Positions 9,001 to 16,774 of a stretch of DNA of 41,395 bases are shown piece by piece. Positions within the stretch are counted from its first letter, which is position 1, and every line of letters starts with the position of its first letter. Source of the stretch: Burkholderiales bacterium. Its GTDB lineage: Bacteria; Pseudomonadota; Gammaproteobacteria; Burkholderiales; Burkholderiaceae_C. The notes under the pieces are model-generated. The model was given only the letters and a program-made list of their open reading frames with translations, made no database searches and was not told the DNA's origin. The stretch is taken from NCBI GenBank assembly GCA_947462065.1, contig CANHNO010000004.1:1-41395 (forward strand), given 5' to 3'. A program made the translations under genes and the position numbers.

Positions 9001-10017
9001 CAGGCGCGCACAGCCTTCCAGGCGCTGGCGCAGTTGAAGGTCGTTGCAACGGTGACGCCGTCCATCAACGCGTCCGCACCGAGCGAGGCGAAGCTCGTCG
9101 AGCCGCTACGTGCCCGTGGCCGTGCGGAGCCAGTCGATACGCAGCTTGCTGCATCGGTTTCCAGTGCGGAGGCGCTGTACACCGACTGGACTTTCGGCGA
9201 GCTTCCGGAACTGATGGAGGTGCGCCGTGGCGCGCAAGCCATGGTGGGCTTTCCGGCGCTGATTGACCGCAGCACCGCGGTTTCGATCGAGGTGTTTGAC
9301 GAGCCCGCCGTCGCGTCATCTCGCCACCGTGAGGGCCTGCGCCGGTTGGTCGCGCTGCAGATTCGCGAGGCGCTGAAGTACCTGGAGAAGAACATCCCTG
9401 ACCTCCAGAAGATGTCGGTGCTGTACCTTGCCTTGGGCTCGACCGAGGAACTGCGTGAGCAGATCATCGGCCTGGCCATCGACCGCGCCTTCCTGATTGA
9501 TCCACTGCCCACCGATGCATGCACATTCCGGCGTCGCATCGACGAAGGGCGAGGGCGCCTGACGCTGATTGCCAACGAGATCGCGCGCACGTCGCATGCG
9601 GTGCTGGTGGATCATTCTGCGGCCGTGCGCAAGCTGAAGGATTCAAGGGCATCCAAAGAGGTGTCGGAAGACATCGAGGCGCAACTCGCCCGATTGGTGC
9701 CCAAGCGCTTTCTGCAGGCGACACCGTGGCCTCAGCTGGCCCACCTGCCGCGCTTTTTGAAGGGCGTCGTGATGCGGCTCGACAAGTGGCGCGCCGACCC
9801 GGCGCGAGACGCCGCGCGGTTGGCCGAATTGCGACCGATCGAGCAGCGTTACTTGCGCGCTGTGGCCGAGCGCAAGGGAGTACGGGATGTGCGGCTCGAT
9901 GAGTTCCGTTGGCTGATCGAAGATCTGCGCATCAGCCTGTTTGCGCAGGAACTGCGAACTCCGCAGCCGGTCAGCGCCAAACGGCTGGAAAAGGCGTGGT
10001 CTCAGATGACGCGGTGA
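6082..10017 (+). CDS. hrpA: ATP-dependent RNA helicase HrpA (DEAH box)
   Basis: A 1311-aa DEAH-box helicase of the HrpA family, which in E. coli rescues stalled ribosomes and acts in mRNA processing. Walker A is GETGSGKTT (residues 57-65, Lys63). The DEAH motif is at 158-161 (IIDEAHERSLN). Further motifs are VTSATID (motif III), DVLVFLPGEREI, ATNVAETSLTVPGI (motif V) and NQRAGRCGRV (motif VI). Winged-helix/ratchet and OB-fold regions follow, then the long C-terminal domain (DUF3418) specific to HrpA. ATG at 6082 is preferred, with GAAGG four bases upstream; a TTG at 6067 is possible. Length and motifs are intact. Confidence 0.96.
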   Translation: MTSAPRARPTPRFAPRANATPANPIPEITFGDTLPVSARRDDIATAIAAHQVVIVCGETGSGKTTQLPKIALTLGRGRGAGGRGLIGHTQPRRIAASSVATRIAQELNSPLGEIVGFKVRFHDRLSPGASVKLMTDGILLAETQTDPLLRAYDTLIIDEAHERSLNIDFLLGYLRQLLPRRPDLKVIVTSATIDADRFAQHFANQNGPAPVIQVSGRLFPVEQRWRPFEDSREYGLNQAIADAVDELWMSGAAGSSGDVLVFLPGEREIRDAADHLRRHHPPGVEVVPLFARLSQLEQDHVFEPHSARRIVLATNVAETSLTVPGIQYVIDAGTARVKRYSYRNKVEQLQIEPTSQAAANQRAGRCGRVSNGICIRLYDEKDFAGRPKFTDPEIMRSSLAGVILRMKSLSLGLVEDFPFIEPPPRRAIADGYQLLAELGAVDDRNELTSIGRELARLPLDPRVGRMILEARARQALAEVLVVASAMSVQDVRDRPLEAQQAADTAHKQFDDERSEFLGTLKLWKWLETSRGVVLGEAQPEHKLSVRKQEQLLREHFISPRRVREWRDIHSQLLTVVAENGWRLNASPATYEQLHLSLLAGLLGNIGVKSDEDEWYLGARSIRFYRHPGINLSKKPGRWIVAAELVDTTRLYGRGIAAIEPQWLPQIAAHVIKTQLLEPHWEKKAAEVIALERATLYGIVVYSNRRVNFGLLNPAEARAIFIREALVAGEWETRLPFLAANRKLIAQVEDLEHKSRRQDVLVDDELIHAFYDQQLPTEVCSGAALERWYRDEVKREPKLLMLTREELMRHEAAGITTAAFPKTLRMGGVDCPAVYLHEPGDAKDGVTVTVPIYALNQVSDERCEWLVPGMLKDKVLALAKSLHQRPRSRLVPLPDYVADFIADIDPAHGFGSGSLVDALLKHVRGRTQLDVKRGDFKTEQVPAHLFMNFRVVDEHGRQLGTGRNLATLKAELGSQARTAFQALAQLKVVATVTPSINASAPSEAKLVEPLRARGRAEPVDTQLAASVSSAEALYTDWTFGELPELMEVRRGAQAMVGFPALIDRSTAVSIEVFDEPAVASSRHREGLRRLVALQIREALKYLEKNIPDLQKMSVLYLALGSTEELREQIIGLAIDRAFLIDPLPTDACTFRRRIDEGRGRLTLIANEIARTSHAVLVDHSAAVRKLKDSRASKEVSEDIEAQLARLVPKRFLQATPWPQLAHLPRFLKGVVMRLDKWRADPARDAARLAELRPIEQRYLRAVAERKGVRDVRLDEFRWLIEDLRISLFAQELRTPQPVSAKRLEKAWSQMTR

Positions 10018-10023
10018 TTCATG

Positions 10024-10052
10024 TTCGCAAGCTCCATTGTTCGACGTACAAT
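10024..10052 (+). promoter_or_regulatory. Candidate promoter of tRNA-Pro, overlapping a palindrome
   Basis: TTCGCA (10024-10029), a 17-base spacer and TACAAT (10047-10052) lie ten bases before the tRNA-Pro 5' end, a good position for its promoter. A 9-bp perfect inverted repeat, CTCCATTGT (10032-10040) and ACAATGGAG (10048-10056), with a 7-base loop, overlaps the spacer and -10. No T-run follows the hairpin, so it is a weak candidate for an hrpA terminator. Confidence 0.45.
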
Positions 10053-10061
10053 GGAGAGCTT

Positions 10062-10138
10062 CGGGGCGTAGCGCAGCCTGGTAGCGCACCTGGTTTGGGA
10101 CCAGGTGGTCGTGAGTTCGAATCCCACCGCCCCGACCA
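10062..10138 (+). tRNA. tRNA-Pro (anticodon TGG)
   Basis: A 77-nt cloverleaf. The acceptor stem CGGGGCG (10062-10068) pairs with CGCCCCG (10128-10134), followed by A and an encoded CCA (10136-10138). The anticodon stem CCTGG/CCAGG encloses the loop TTTGGGA, giving anticodon TGG (10096-10098). The T arm contains GTTCGAAT. It lies 44 bp after hrpA. Confidence 0.96.
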
Positions 10139-10240
10139 ACTTCCATCGCTCAGTGCCACGCACTGGGTCCTTTCTGGCGACGCATTCCCGCTACGGCGAA
10201 TTCGGCTCCATCGGATTCGATGCGGCGGTCACAGTCAACG

Positions 10241-10314
10241 GTGGCGGTAGCTCAACCGGATAGAGCACCAGCCTTCTAAGCTGGGGGTTACAGGTTCGAT
10301 TCCTGTCCGCCGCG
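10241..10314 (+). tRNA. tRNA-Arg (anticodon TCT), 3' CCA not properly encoded
   Basis: A cloverleaf. The acceptor stem GTGGCGG (10241-10247) pairs with CCGCCGC (10307-10313) with one T-G wobble. The D arm is GCTC/GAGC. The anticodon stem CCAGC/GCTGG (10268-10272, 10280-10284) holds the loop CTTCTAA, giving anticodon TCT (10275-10277). The T arm is ACAGG-TTCGATT-CCTGT. The discriminator is G10314, but the next bases are CCC then CA, not CCA, so the CCA end would have to be added or repaired by the tRNA nucleotidyltransferase. The tRNA-Pro gene nearby does encode CCA. Confidence 0.93.
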
Positions 10315-10403
10315 CCCCACGAATAAACTGGCTGAGCCATGTTTGCCGCATCCGCGTCGATCCTCCCCACCCTTCGCACGCGAGCCGCGTACGCAGCGAT
10401 TGC

Positions 10404-11156
10404 ATGCTGTCGTTCCTGAAGCGTTGGTGGGCCCGCAGCAGGGGCCGCGCCGGCGGCGGCTTTGATGCGATCGAGGCCTGGGCTGCGCGGTCAGGCCTGC
10501 GCTACCGCGCTGACGAGGGTGGGCTGCGTTTCGTCATCGAAGCACCGTGCGCTGGTCAGATGCTGCGCATGGAATGGGGCCCATCGCAGCGCAGCTACAT
10601 CGCTGGCGACGAATTGCGCATCCGCGTCGATCTGAACCTGCCCGGTGCGTTGCAACTGCTCGCGATGACCCGCCCCCTCATGGAACGTCTGGAACAGGAA
10701 ACCTTTGAGCGTTATACGCAGGAGGCGCAAACCATCATCGACATGTCGCACCCCGAAGAGATGCGCTGGCTGGCGATGTTCCCGAAAATCGATCTGTCGT
10801 TCGACAAGGTGCTACATGCTCGCTATGGCGTGCTTGGCGTGAACACGGTTCTAGGAATGGCATGGATCAATGGGCCTTTGGGCGAACAACTCGCCAAGTC
10901 CACACAGAACCTGCTGGCCAACCAAGATCCTTTCCTGTTGATGGCCATGCGCGGCAAGATGTACCTGCGGCTGCAACTGGCCCAGCCTGGACCGGAGTCG
11001 CTGTCGCACTGTCTTTCGGTGTTCGATGCTGCGGTGCAGTCTGCGCTGCAATTGACCGGGCAGATGCCACTCGGCGGTGGCGAATGGGCATCCACGGCCA
11101 GCAGCTCCTGGCTCACACCCAGCGCCCTCGATGACCCTTCGCCTGGTCGTCGCTAG
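10404..11156 (+). CDS. Hypothetical protein, function unknown
   Basis: A 250-aa protein I do not recognise. It starts at ATG 10404 with a basic, Trp-containing segment (MLSFLKRWWARSRGRAGGG), then mixed alpha/beta sequence with no long membrane helix; the N-terminus could lie along the membrane. Segments such as GLRFVIEAPCAGQMLRMEWG and ELRIRVDLNLPGALQLLAMT look like ordered beta strands of a globular domain. The C-terminus is Ser/Pro-rich. No catalytic motif is apparent. It lies between two tRNA genes and a FimV-like gene, with 95 bp to the latter, so shared function is possible but not shown. Codon use resembles its neighbours. Confidence 0.75.
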   Translation: MLSFLKRWWARSRGRAGGGFDAIEAWAARSGLRYRADEGGLRFVIEAPCAGQMLRMEWGPSQRSYIAGDELRIRVDLNLPGALQLLAMTRPLMERLEQETFERYTQEAQTIIDMSHPEEMRWLAMFPKIDLSFDKVLHARYGVLGVNTVLGMAWINGPLGEQLAKSTQNLLANQDPFLLMAMRGKMYLRLQLAQPGPESLSHCLSVFDAAVQSALQLTGQMPLGGGEWASTASSSWLTPSALDDPSPGRR

Positions 11157-11251
11157 ACCCCCGCCTTTCAGGCCCTTGATTCGGCGATCCGCCGTGGGGT
11201 CGCATGCTAGAGTGACTTTTCGTTACGTTTTATGGACCTGAGTCCCTGAGC

Positions 11252-13168
11252 ATGCGCATCACCTTCCCGGCGTTCGCCGCCATTGCTCTGCTTGCATTTG
11301 CAGCGCAGCCGTCGATGGCCGTTGGGTTCGGCCGGGTGGTCAATGCCACCATGCTGGGACAGCCACTGGACATCACGGTGTCGGTCAGCGCTGATCCAAA
11401 CGAGCAGATCACCGCTGAATGTGTCTCGGCCGAGGTGATCGTCGGCGACAGTGTGCTGCCGCCGCCGGCGGTTTACTTGTGGCTCGCCCCATCCCCCGAC
11501 AGTGCTGTGCAATGGCTGCGCATTCAGAGCAGCGTGCGCATTTCCGAGCCCGTTCTCAATCTCACGGTGTCTGCCGGATGTACTTCGCGCGTCAGCCGCC
11601 AGTTCGTCGTGTTTGTTGATCCGCCGCTCACCGCGTTTGAGACCAGCGTGCCCACGGCCATCGAGCCAGCCACCGCTGCGACAGCCCTGGAGGTCGGCCT
11701 AGGTGGCGCCGCAGCTCTATCTGTGGCCGCCGCCAGCGAAGGTTCTACACGAGCCGATGGATCAACGGCGCCGCCCCAACCCGAGGCATCGCGCCAACAA
11801 CGCCGCGAGGCGCGCCAGCCGGTAGCGGGTCGCGCCGCGACCGAGACCCGAGACGCACGCGAACTCGCACGCAAATCCCGAAAGGTCAGTTCGGCGACCG
11901 CCAGCGCGCGCACTCCAGCGTCTCGCCTCCAACTCGAGCGGGGTACGACCCAGACCGCAGCTCCAGCCATGGCTGCGATCTCGTCGTCACCCACGGCCGC
12001 CGATGTCGCGGCTTCTGCTGCGGCGATCGTCGCTGCTGCCGCCTCGGCGGTGTCCGAAGCCGGGCGTGCCAGCGAGTCCCAGCGCCAGCAGATTGCCGAA
12101 CTGCAACGGCAGCTGGTGCAGTCAAAGATCGACACCCAGGCCTCCAATGCGGCGGCAGCGAAACTGCAGGCCAGATTGCAGGCCGCCGAAGCCTCGCGGT
12201 ATTCCTTGCCTTGGCTGGTGGCGCTGACCGTGGCGGTGGCGGTGCTGCTGTTCGGCATCGGTGTGCTGTTGGATCGCCGCCGCCTGTCGCGGAGACCTCG
12301 TCGGCCCTCCTGGAGCGCCGAGCGGTCGCAGGGGCGGCCTGCGCCGAGCACGCTGGAGGCTGTGCCCTCCACCACGATGGGGTCAGCACGCGCAACGGCG
12401 CGGCTGGAGGACGACGATCCGCGCGAGTCACTGGCAAGCCCCGGCCCCTTGCCGTTCAGTCGCACTTCGACACCAACGGTTGCGGCCCCTGCCAACGTGC
12501 CCTCTCTGTCGTCGGTCGCCGAATCCCCCTTTGTCGAAACTTCGGTCGTGACCGGCACCCGCACGAGGGCGGAGCCGCTACGGTTGGCCTTGCCGGTCAC
12601 CGCCGATGCGTTGATTGACCTGGAGCAGCAGACCGAATTCTTTGTCGCGTTGGGCCAGGAGGACACGGCAGTCGACTTGCTCGATGGTTTTTCACGCGGT
12701 GCAGGCGGTGCCTGTCCGATGCCCTACTTGATGTTGCTCGCCATCCATCGCCGCCGAGGTGACCGTGCTGCTCACACCGAGGTTCGCGAGCGCTACGAAA
12801 AGCGCTTCAACCGTTCGTCGCCTGCGTGGGATGGTCAACCGGCCGTGGCCACGTCGATTGCCGACCATGTGGACGAGATGCGGCGCATCGAGTCGGTGTG
12901 GGGCGATCCACCGGCGGCGATGCGGTTGGTCGAGTCCCTGCTGGTCGATGGCGGTGCGCCGGCAGAGGCCTTTGACCTGCACTGCCTGGGCGAGTTGCAG
13001 TTCCTCTACCTGCTGGCCCGCGAACACAGCGAGATCGAGCCGCCGCCTGCCGAGCAGGTCGATTTGCTGCTGCCTTTGTCGCCACTGATCATGGCGAAAT
13101 CAGGCGGTACAGCTGTCGATCTGGAGCTGGACTTCCTGGAGCCCGAGCTCTCCTCACAGTCAAAGTAG
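11252..13168 (+). CDS. FimV/HubP-like membrane protein
   Basis: A 638-aa protein with the layout of FimV-type polar proteins. A signal peptide (about 1-23, ending QPSMA) is followed by an N-terminal domain (24-130) resembling the FimV N-domain (VNATMLGQPLDITVSVSADP). Next come a low-complexity Ala/Arg/Thr-rich linker, a coiled coil (about 270-312, RQQIAELQRQLVQSKIDTQ) and one membrane helix (about 316-340, LPWLVALTVAVAVLLFGIG). An acidic cytoplasmic part (about 445-638) follows, with helical repeats (LEQQTEFFVALGQEDTAVDL) like the FimV TPR region. FimV proteins influence type IV pili and polar localisation. I see no LysM motif. The 3' end overlaps the convergent aminotransferase gene by 9 bp. 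Confidence 0.75.
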   Translation: MRITFPAFAAIALLAFAAQPSMAVGFGRVVNATMLGQPLDITVSVSADPNEQITAECVSAEVIVGDSVLPPPAVYLWLAPSPDSAVQWLRIQSSVRISEPVLNLTVSAGCTSRVSRQFVVFVDPPLTAFETSVPTAIEPATAATALEVGLGGAAALSVAAASEGSTRADGSTAPPQPEASRQQRREARQPVAGRAATETRDARELARKSRKVSSATASARTPASRLQLERGTTQTAAPAMAAISSSPTAADVAASAAAIVAAAASAVSEAGRASESQRQQIAELQRQLVQSKIDTQASNAAAAKLQARLQAAEASRYSLPWLVALTVAVAVLLFGIGVLLDRRRLSRRPRRPSWSAERSQGRPAPSTLEAVPSTTMGSARATARLEDDDPRESLASPGPLPFSRTSTPTVAAPANVPSLSSVAESPFVETSVVTGTRTRAEPLRLALPVTADALIDLEQQTEFFVALGQEDTAVDLLDGFSRGAGGACPMPYLMLLAIHRRRGDRAAHTEVRERYEKRFNRSSPAWDGQPAVATSIADHVDEMRRIESVWGDPPAAMRLVESLLVDGGAPAEAFDLHCLGELQFLYLLAREHSEIEPPPAEQVDLLLPLSPLIMAKSGGTAVDLELDFLEPELSSQSK

Positions 13169-14323
13169 GCGCAGTCTTTCAAGCGCCAGCGTCAGCGTCG
13201 CGTCTTCCTTCGCAAAGCAGAAACGGATCAGTCCCTGCTGGATGGGCTGCGTGTAGAACGCCGACATAGGGATCGCTGCGACGCCAATCTCCCGCGTCAG
13301 TCTTTCGCAGAAAGTGTGGTCGTCTTCGCGGCTGACCCCGGAGTAATCGACGCACTGAAAATAGGTCCCGGCACAAGGAAGTGGCCGCAGCCGCGTGCCT
13401 TGCAAGCCCTGAGCGAACCGGTCGCGCTTGCGCTGGTAGAACGCGGCCAGCGCCAGGTGAGGTTGCGGGTCGTGCAAGTAGTCGGCCAAGCCGTTCTGCA
13501 TCGGTGTGTTGACCGCGAACACGTTGAACTGGTGCACCTTACGGAACTCAGCGGTCATCGCCGCCGGCGCGGCGACGTAACCGATCTTCCACCCGGTCAC
13601 GTGGTAGGTCTTGCCAAAGCTCGACACCACAAAGCTGCGTGCAGCCAGTTCCGGCCATCGCGCGATGCTCTGATGCGGCACGCTGTCGTAGACCATGTGC
13701 TCGTAGACCTCATCGCCGATCACCAACACGTCGGTGGGCCGCAGCAGATCGGTCAGTCGCTGCATGTCGGCACCGCTCCACACGGTGCCGCTGGGGTTGT
13801 GCGGCGTGTTGACGATGATCAGACGCGTGCGCGGCGACAGCGCCTGCGCGATGCGGTCGAAGTCGGGCGCGAAGGTGTCGGATGCGAGCGGTACGTGCAC
13901 TGCGATGCCACCTGCCAGTGCGACATTGGGCGCATAACTGTCGAAACAGGGGTCGAGCAGGATCACTTCGTCGCCTGGGCGAACGACCGCCATCACCGCC
14001 GTCAGGATCGCCTGAGTGGCGCCCGCGGTGATCGTGATCTCGCGGTCCGGGTGATAGTGCCTACCGTACAGCGTCGCGATCTTCTCGGAAATGCCTTCTC
14101 GCAAGGCCAGCACGCCGGCCATCGGCGCATACTGGTTGTGGCCGTTGCGCATGGCCTGATTCACGGCATCGAGCAGGCGCGCATCGCAGCCGAAATCCGG
14201 AAAGCCTTGTCCGAGGTTCACCGCGCCATGCTGCTGTGCCAGCGCCGACATCACGCTGAAGATCGTCGTGCCGACTGCCGGCAAGCGGCTGGTCAGCGCC
14301 GGGGTGCGGCCCGTCGGGTTCAT
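13160..14323 (-). CDS. PLP-dependent aminotransferase, YbdL-like (methionine aminotransferase)
   Basis: A 387-aa fold-type I aminotransferase of class I/II. It resembles E. coli YbdL over its whole length: LPAVGTTIFSVMSALAQQH, NLGQGFPDFG, NQYAPMAGVLALREGI, ITITAGATQAILTA, NTPHNPSGTVW, VIGDEVYEHMVYD, and the PLP-binding SSFGKTYHVTGWK with Lys238. YbdL prefers methionine as amino donor, so a role in the methionine/2-oxo-methylthiobutanoate step is likely; the substrate is inferred. The start ATG overlaps the cysB stop by 4 bp (ATGA), so the gene is translationally coupled to the sulfur regulator upstream. The 3' end overlaps the FimV-like gene by 9 bp. Confidence 0.9.
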   Translation of the reverse strand: MNPTGRTPALTSRLPAVGTTIFSVMSALAQQHGAVNLGQGFPDFGCDARLLDAVNQAMRNGHNQYAPMAGVLALREGISEKIATLYGRHYHPDREITITAGATQAILTAVMAVVRPGDEVILLDPCFDSYAPNVALAGGIAVHVPLASDTFAPDFDRIAQALSPRTRLIIVNTPHNPSGTVWSGADMQRLTDLLRPTDVLVIGDEVYEHMVYDSVPHQSIARWPELAARSFVVSSFGKTYHVTGWKIGYVAAPAAMTAEFRKVHQFNVFAVNTPMQNGLADYLHDPQPHLALAAFYQRKRDRFAQGLQGTRLRPLPCAGTYFQCVDYSGVSREDDHTFCERLTREIGVAAIPMSAFYTQPIQQGLIRFCFAKEDATLTLALERLRLL

Positions 14324-15261
14324 TCGCCAGACACCGCCGATCCGCCGAGGCTTCGGGTGATCAGCGCGCGGCTCAGCCGTTCGGAAATCATCTCGGCGAA
14401 CACATAGACGAAGTTACGCAGATAGGCCCCGCGCTTGAAGGCGATGCGTGCGACGTTCTGGCCGAACAGCTGGCCGGCTGGCCGCCACACCAGATCGCCG
14501 CTCGGTGGGTCGTCACGCACCGCCATCTCGGCCACGATGCCGATGCCCAGGCCCAGCCGCACATAGGTCTTGATGACGTCGGAGTCGATCGCTTCAAGCA
14601 CCACGTTCGGCTTCAGTCGCCTCGACTCGAAAGCCTGGTCGATGCGGGTGCGGCCGGTGAAGGTGGGGTGGTACGAGATCAACGGCTCGGCGGCGAGTTG
14701 TTCAATGGTGAGCCGCTCCACCTGGGCCAGTGGGTGGCCGGCCGGCATCACGATAACGTGCTGCCACTCGTAGCAGGGCAGGGTGACCAGTTCGTCGTAA
14801 CGGTCCAGCGATTCGGTGGCCAGCCCGACCTCGGCCACTTCCTCGATGACCATGCGTGCGACTTGTTGTGGATTGCCCTGGTGCAGGCTGACGTTCACCT
14901 TCGGGAAGCGCTTGCGAAGCCTTGCCACCGGTTCGGGCAGCACATAGCGAGCCTGCGTGTGGGTGGTCGCAATCGACAGCGTGCCCGCATCCTGGTTGGA
15001 AAACTCGTCACCGATACGCTTGAGGTTGTTGACCTCTCTCATGATGATCTCGATCGCCTTGAGCACTTCTGCGCCCGGCTCGGTCACACGGCGCAGCCGC
15101 TTGCCGTGACGAGCGAAGATGTCCACTCCCAGTTCGCCTTCCAGTTCGAGGATTGCCTTTGACACGCCTGGCTGGGAGGTAAAAAGCGCCTTGGCGGTTT
15201 CCGTCAGATTCAGGTTCTGGCGGACCGCTTCTTGGACGAATCGGAACTGATGCAAGTTCAT
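14320..15261 (-). CDS. cysB: LysR-type transcriptional regulator CysB
   Basis: A 313-aa LysR-family regulator of the CysB/Cbl branch, which activates sulfate assimilation and cysteine genes in response to N-acetylserine. The N-terminal winged helix-turn-helix (about 1-60) shows the CysB signature MNLHQFRFVQEAVRQNLNLT and FTSQPGVSKAILELEGELGV. The inducer-binding domain includes ATTHTQARYVLPEPV, HQGNPQQVARMV and LGLGIGIVAEMAV. ATG at 15261 is chosen because it matches this conserved start. It overlaps cbiX upstream by 4 bp and the aminotransferase gene downstream by 4 bp, so all three are likely co-translated. Confidence 0.93.
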   Translation of the reverse strand: MNLHQFRFVQEAVRQNLNLTETAKALFTSQPGVSKAILELEGELGVDIFARHGKRLRRVTEPGAEVLKAIEIIMREVNNLKRIGDEFSNQDAGTLSIATTHTQARYVLPEPVARLRKRFPKVNVSLHQGNPQQVARMVIEEVAEVGLATESLDRYDELVTLPCYEWQHVIVMPAGHPLAQVERLTIEQLAAEPLISYHPTFTGRTRIDQAFESRRLKPNVVLEAIDSDVIKTYVRLGLGIGIVAEMAVRDDPPSGDLVWRPAGQLFGQNVARIAFKRGAYLRNFVYVFAEMISERLSRALITRSLGGSAVSGE

Positions 15262-15650
15262 GGCGTGAGTGCAGATTCTGGGAGCCGCAGGGCGGCGGTC
15301 GCCATCGCTTCGATGACACCAGGCGCCTCTCCGATCGACGGCTGAAGGGTCCAGGTCACCTGGGGATGGGCTTGACGCAGCTTGTCGATCAACAGCGGCA
15401 GATCCTTGCGTACATGGCCTCCGGTACCAAGGAACAACGGCACGATGTCGACACGTCTGCAGCCGGCATCCGCCAGCGTTACCCCCGCATCGACCAGGGT
15501 CGGCGCCATGAATTCGAGGAAGCTCAAGGTCACCGCGATCCCAGGCGCCTGCTCGCGCACGCGGCGCAGCACCGCTTCGAAGGGCAGCGCCCAGTTCGGA
15601 TCGCGTGCGCCGTGGGCAAACAGCAGTAGGCCGTCGTTCGCTATGCTCAT
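15258..15650 (-). CDS. cbiX: Small sirohydrochlorin chelatase, CbiX/SirB family
   Basis: A 130-aa single-domain chelatase (CbiX-S type), half the size of plant or Bacillus SirB-like fusions. Family motifs are LLLFAHGARDPNW with the catalytic His near the N-terminus and VPLFLGTGGHVRKDLP with the second metal-site His. It inserts Co or Fe into sirohydrochlorin, the latter giving siroheme for sulfite/nitrite reductase. Its place next to cysB favours the siroheme role; this is inference. The start ATG at 15650 overlaps the lptG stop by 4 bp, and its own stop overlaps the cysB start by 4 bp. Confidence 0.9.
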   Translation of the reverse strand: MSIANDGLLLFAHGARDPNWALPFEAVLRRVREQAPGIAVTLSFLEFMAPTLVDAGVTLADAGCRRVDIVPLFLGTGGHVRKDLPLLIDKLRQAHPQVTWTLQPSIGEAPGVIEAMATAALRLPESALTP

Positions 15651-16774
15651 CGGTAACGCACCAGCCAGGCGAAAGCACCCATCGACAACAGCAGGAACAG
15701 CACACTCGGCGCGGCGGCAGCGATCCAGGGCGTCCAGTTGCGCAGCAGCCCCAGATGCCCGGCGAGGCTGTTGAGCAACACGAAGGCAATGCCCAGCATG
15801 ATGCCGCCGAACACCTTCAGGCTGATGCCGCCCGCTCGTGCGTGGAGGTAGGCGAACGGCAACGCCAGGCACACCATCACCAGGCAGGCGAACGGGTACA
15901 GGGCGCGCTTCCAGAACTGGATTTCATAGGCTTGAATCGCCTGTTCGTTGGCATCCAGGTGGCCGATGTAGCGCCACAGTTCCACCGTCGACATGGTGGA
16001 GACCGGCAGAAGCGCTGACGCGACCACCTCGGCGGAGGGTCCGCTTGTCCATTGCCAGGACTCCATCGATTCACTGCTCACGCGTGGGGTCTGGCTGGCA
16101 TCGCTGGTGATCCATCGTGTCATGTTGACCTCGGACAAAGCCCAGTGGCCCTGATTGTCGATGCGTCCAGACGCGGCGGTGATCTGTCGCACCAGCCTGC
16201 TGTCGTCATCAAACTCGAAGATGTTCACTTCGAGCATGCCGCCCTGCGACCCGGAGCGTCCGATCTTGATGGAGTAGGAGCGATCGCCATCAGGCGTGCT
16301 CTGTCGATCCTTGATCCACACGCCGGAGCGACCATGGCTGAGACTGCCGCGCATCGCCGCCCGCACGTCGACGCCCTTGTTTTCCGAGTAGGGAGCGAGA
16401 TAGTCCCCGACCAGGAAAGTCAGCGCGGCGAACGCCAGGCCCAGAGTCGCCAGCAGGCGCAGCGCTCGCCAGGGACCCAGACCGCTGGTGCGCAGGATGG
16501 TGAACTCCGACGATTGCGACATCCTCGACAGCGTGTAGATCGTGCCGATGAGCACCGCGATCGGCGCCAGCTCATAAAAGTGACCGGGGACGTCCAGAAG
16601 GCTGACCAGTGCAGCCAGCCCGATCGACCCGCCCAACTTCGCCATATCCGACAAGGCTTCGACGAGATCGATGAACAGGAACAAGGACAGGAAGGCCAGC
16701 GACACGAACACCACCGACACGGTGATGTCGACATAGAACAGGCGGCGTACCGTTTTCATCGGAGTCAGGCGCAT
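15647..16774 (-). CDS. lptG: LPS export ABC transporter permease LptG
   Basis: A 375-aa inner-membrane permease that, with LptF and the ATPase LptB, extracts lipopolysaccharide from the inner membrane and passes it to LptC/LptA. The YjgP/YjgQ fold is visible: three N-terminal membrane helices (VRRLFYVDITVSVVFVSLAF, the PGHFYELAPIAVLIGTIYTL region and WRALRLLATLGLAFAALTFL), a periplasmic beta domain (about 120-265), and three C-terminal helices (FWKRALYPFACLVMVCLALP, GGIMLGIAFVLLNSLAG and the last ~25 residues). ATG at 16774 shares one base with the lptF stop (TGATG), so translation is coupled; an ATG at 16759 is the alternative. Confidence 0.95.
   Translation of the reverse strand: MRLTPMKTVRRLFYVDITVSVVFVSLAFLSLFLFIDLVEALSDMAKLGGSIGLAALVSLLDVPGHFYELAPIAVLIGTIYTLSRMSQSSEFTILRTSGLGPWRALRLLATLGLAFAALTFLVGDYLAPYSENKGVDVRAAMRGSLSHGRSGVWIKDRQSTPDGDRSYSIKIGRSGSQGGMLEVNIFEFDDDSRLVRQITAASGRIDNQGHWALSEVNMTRWITSDASQTPRVSSESMESWQWTSGPSAEVVASALLPVSTMSTVELWRYIGHLDANEQAIQAYEIQFWKRALYPFACLVMVCLALPFAYLHARAGGISLKVFGGIMLGIAFVLLNSLAGHLGLLRNWTPWIAAAAPSVLFLLLSMGAFAWLVRYR

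Noticed and set aside
10062-10320. Integration (att) site at the tRNA-Pro/tRNA-Arg genes
   Set aside because: No integrase, mobile genes or repeated tRNA 3' end are found nearby.
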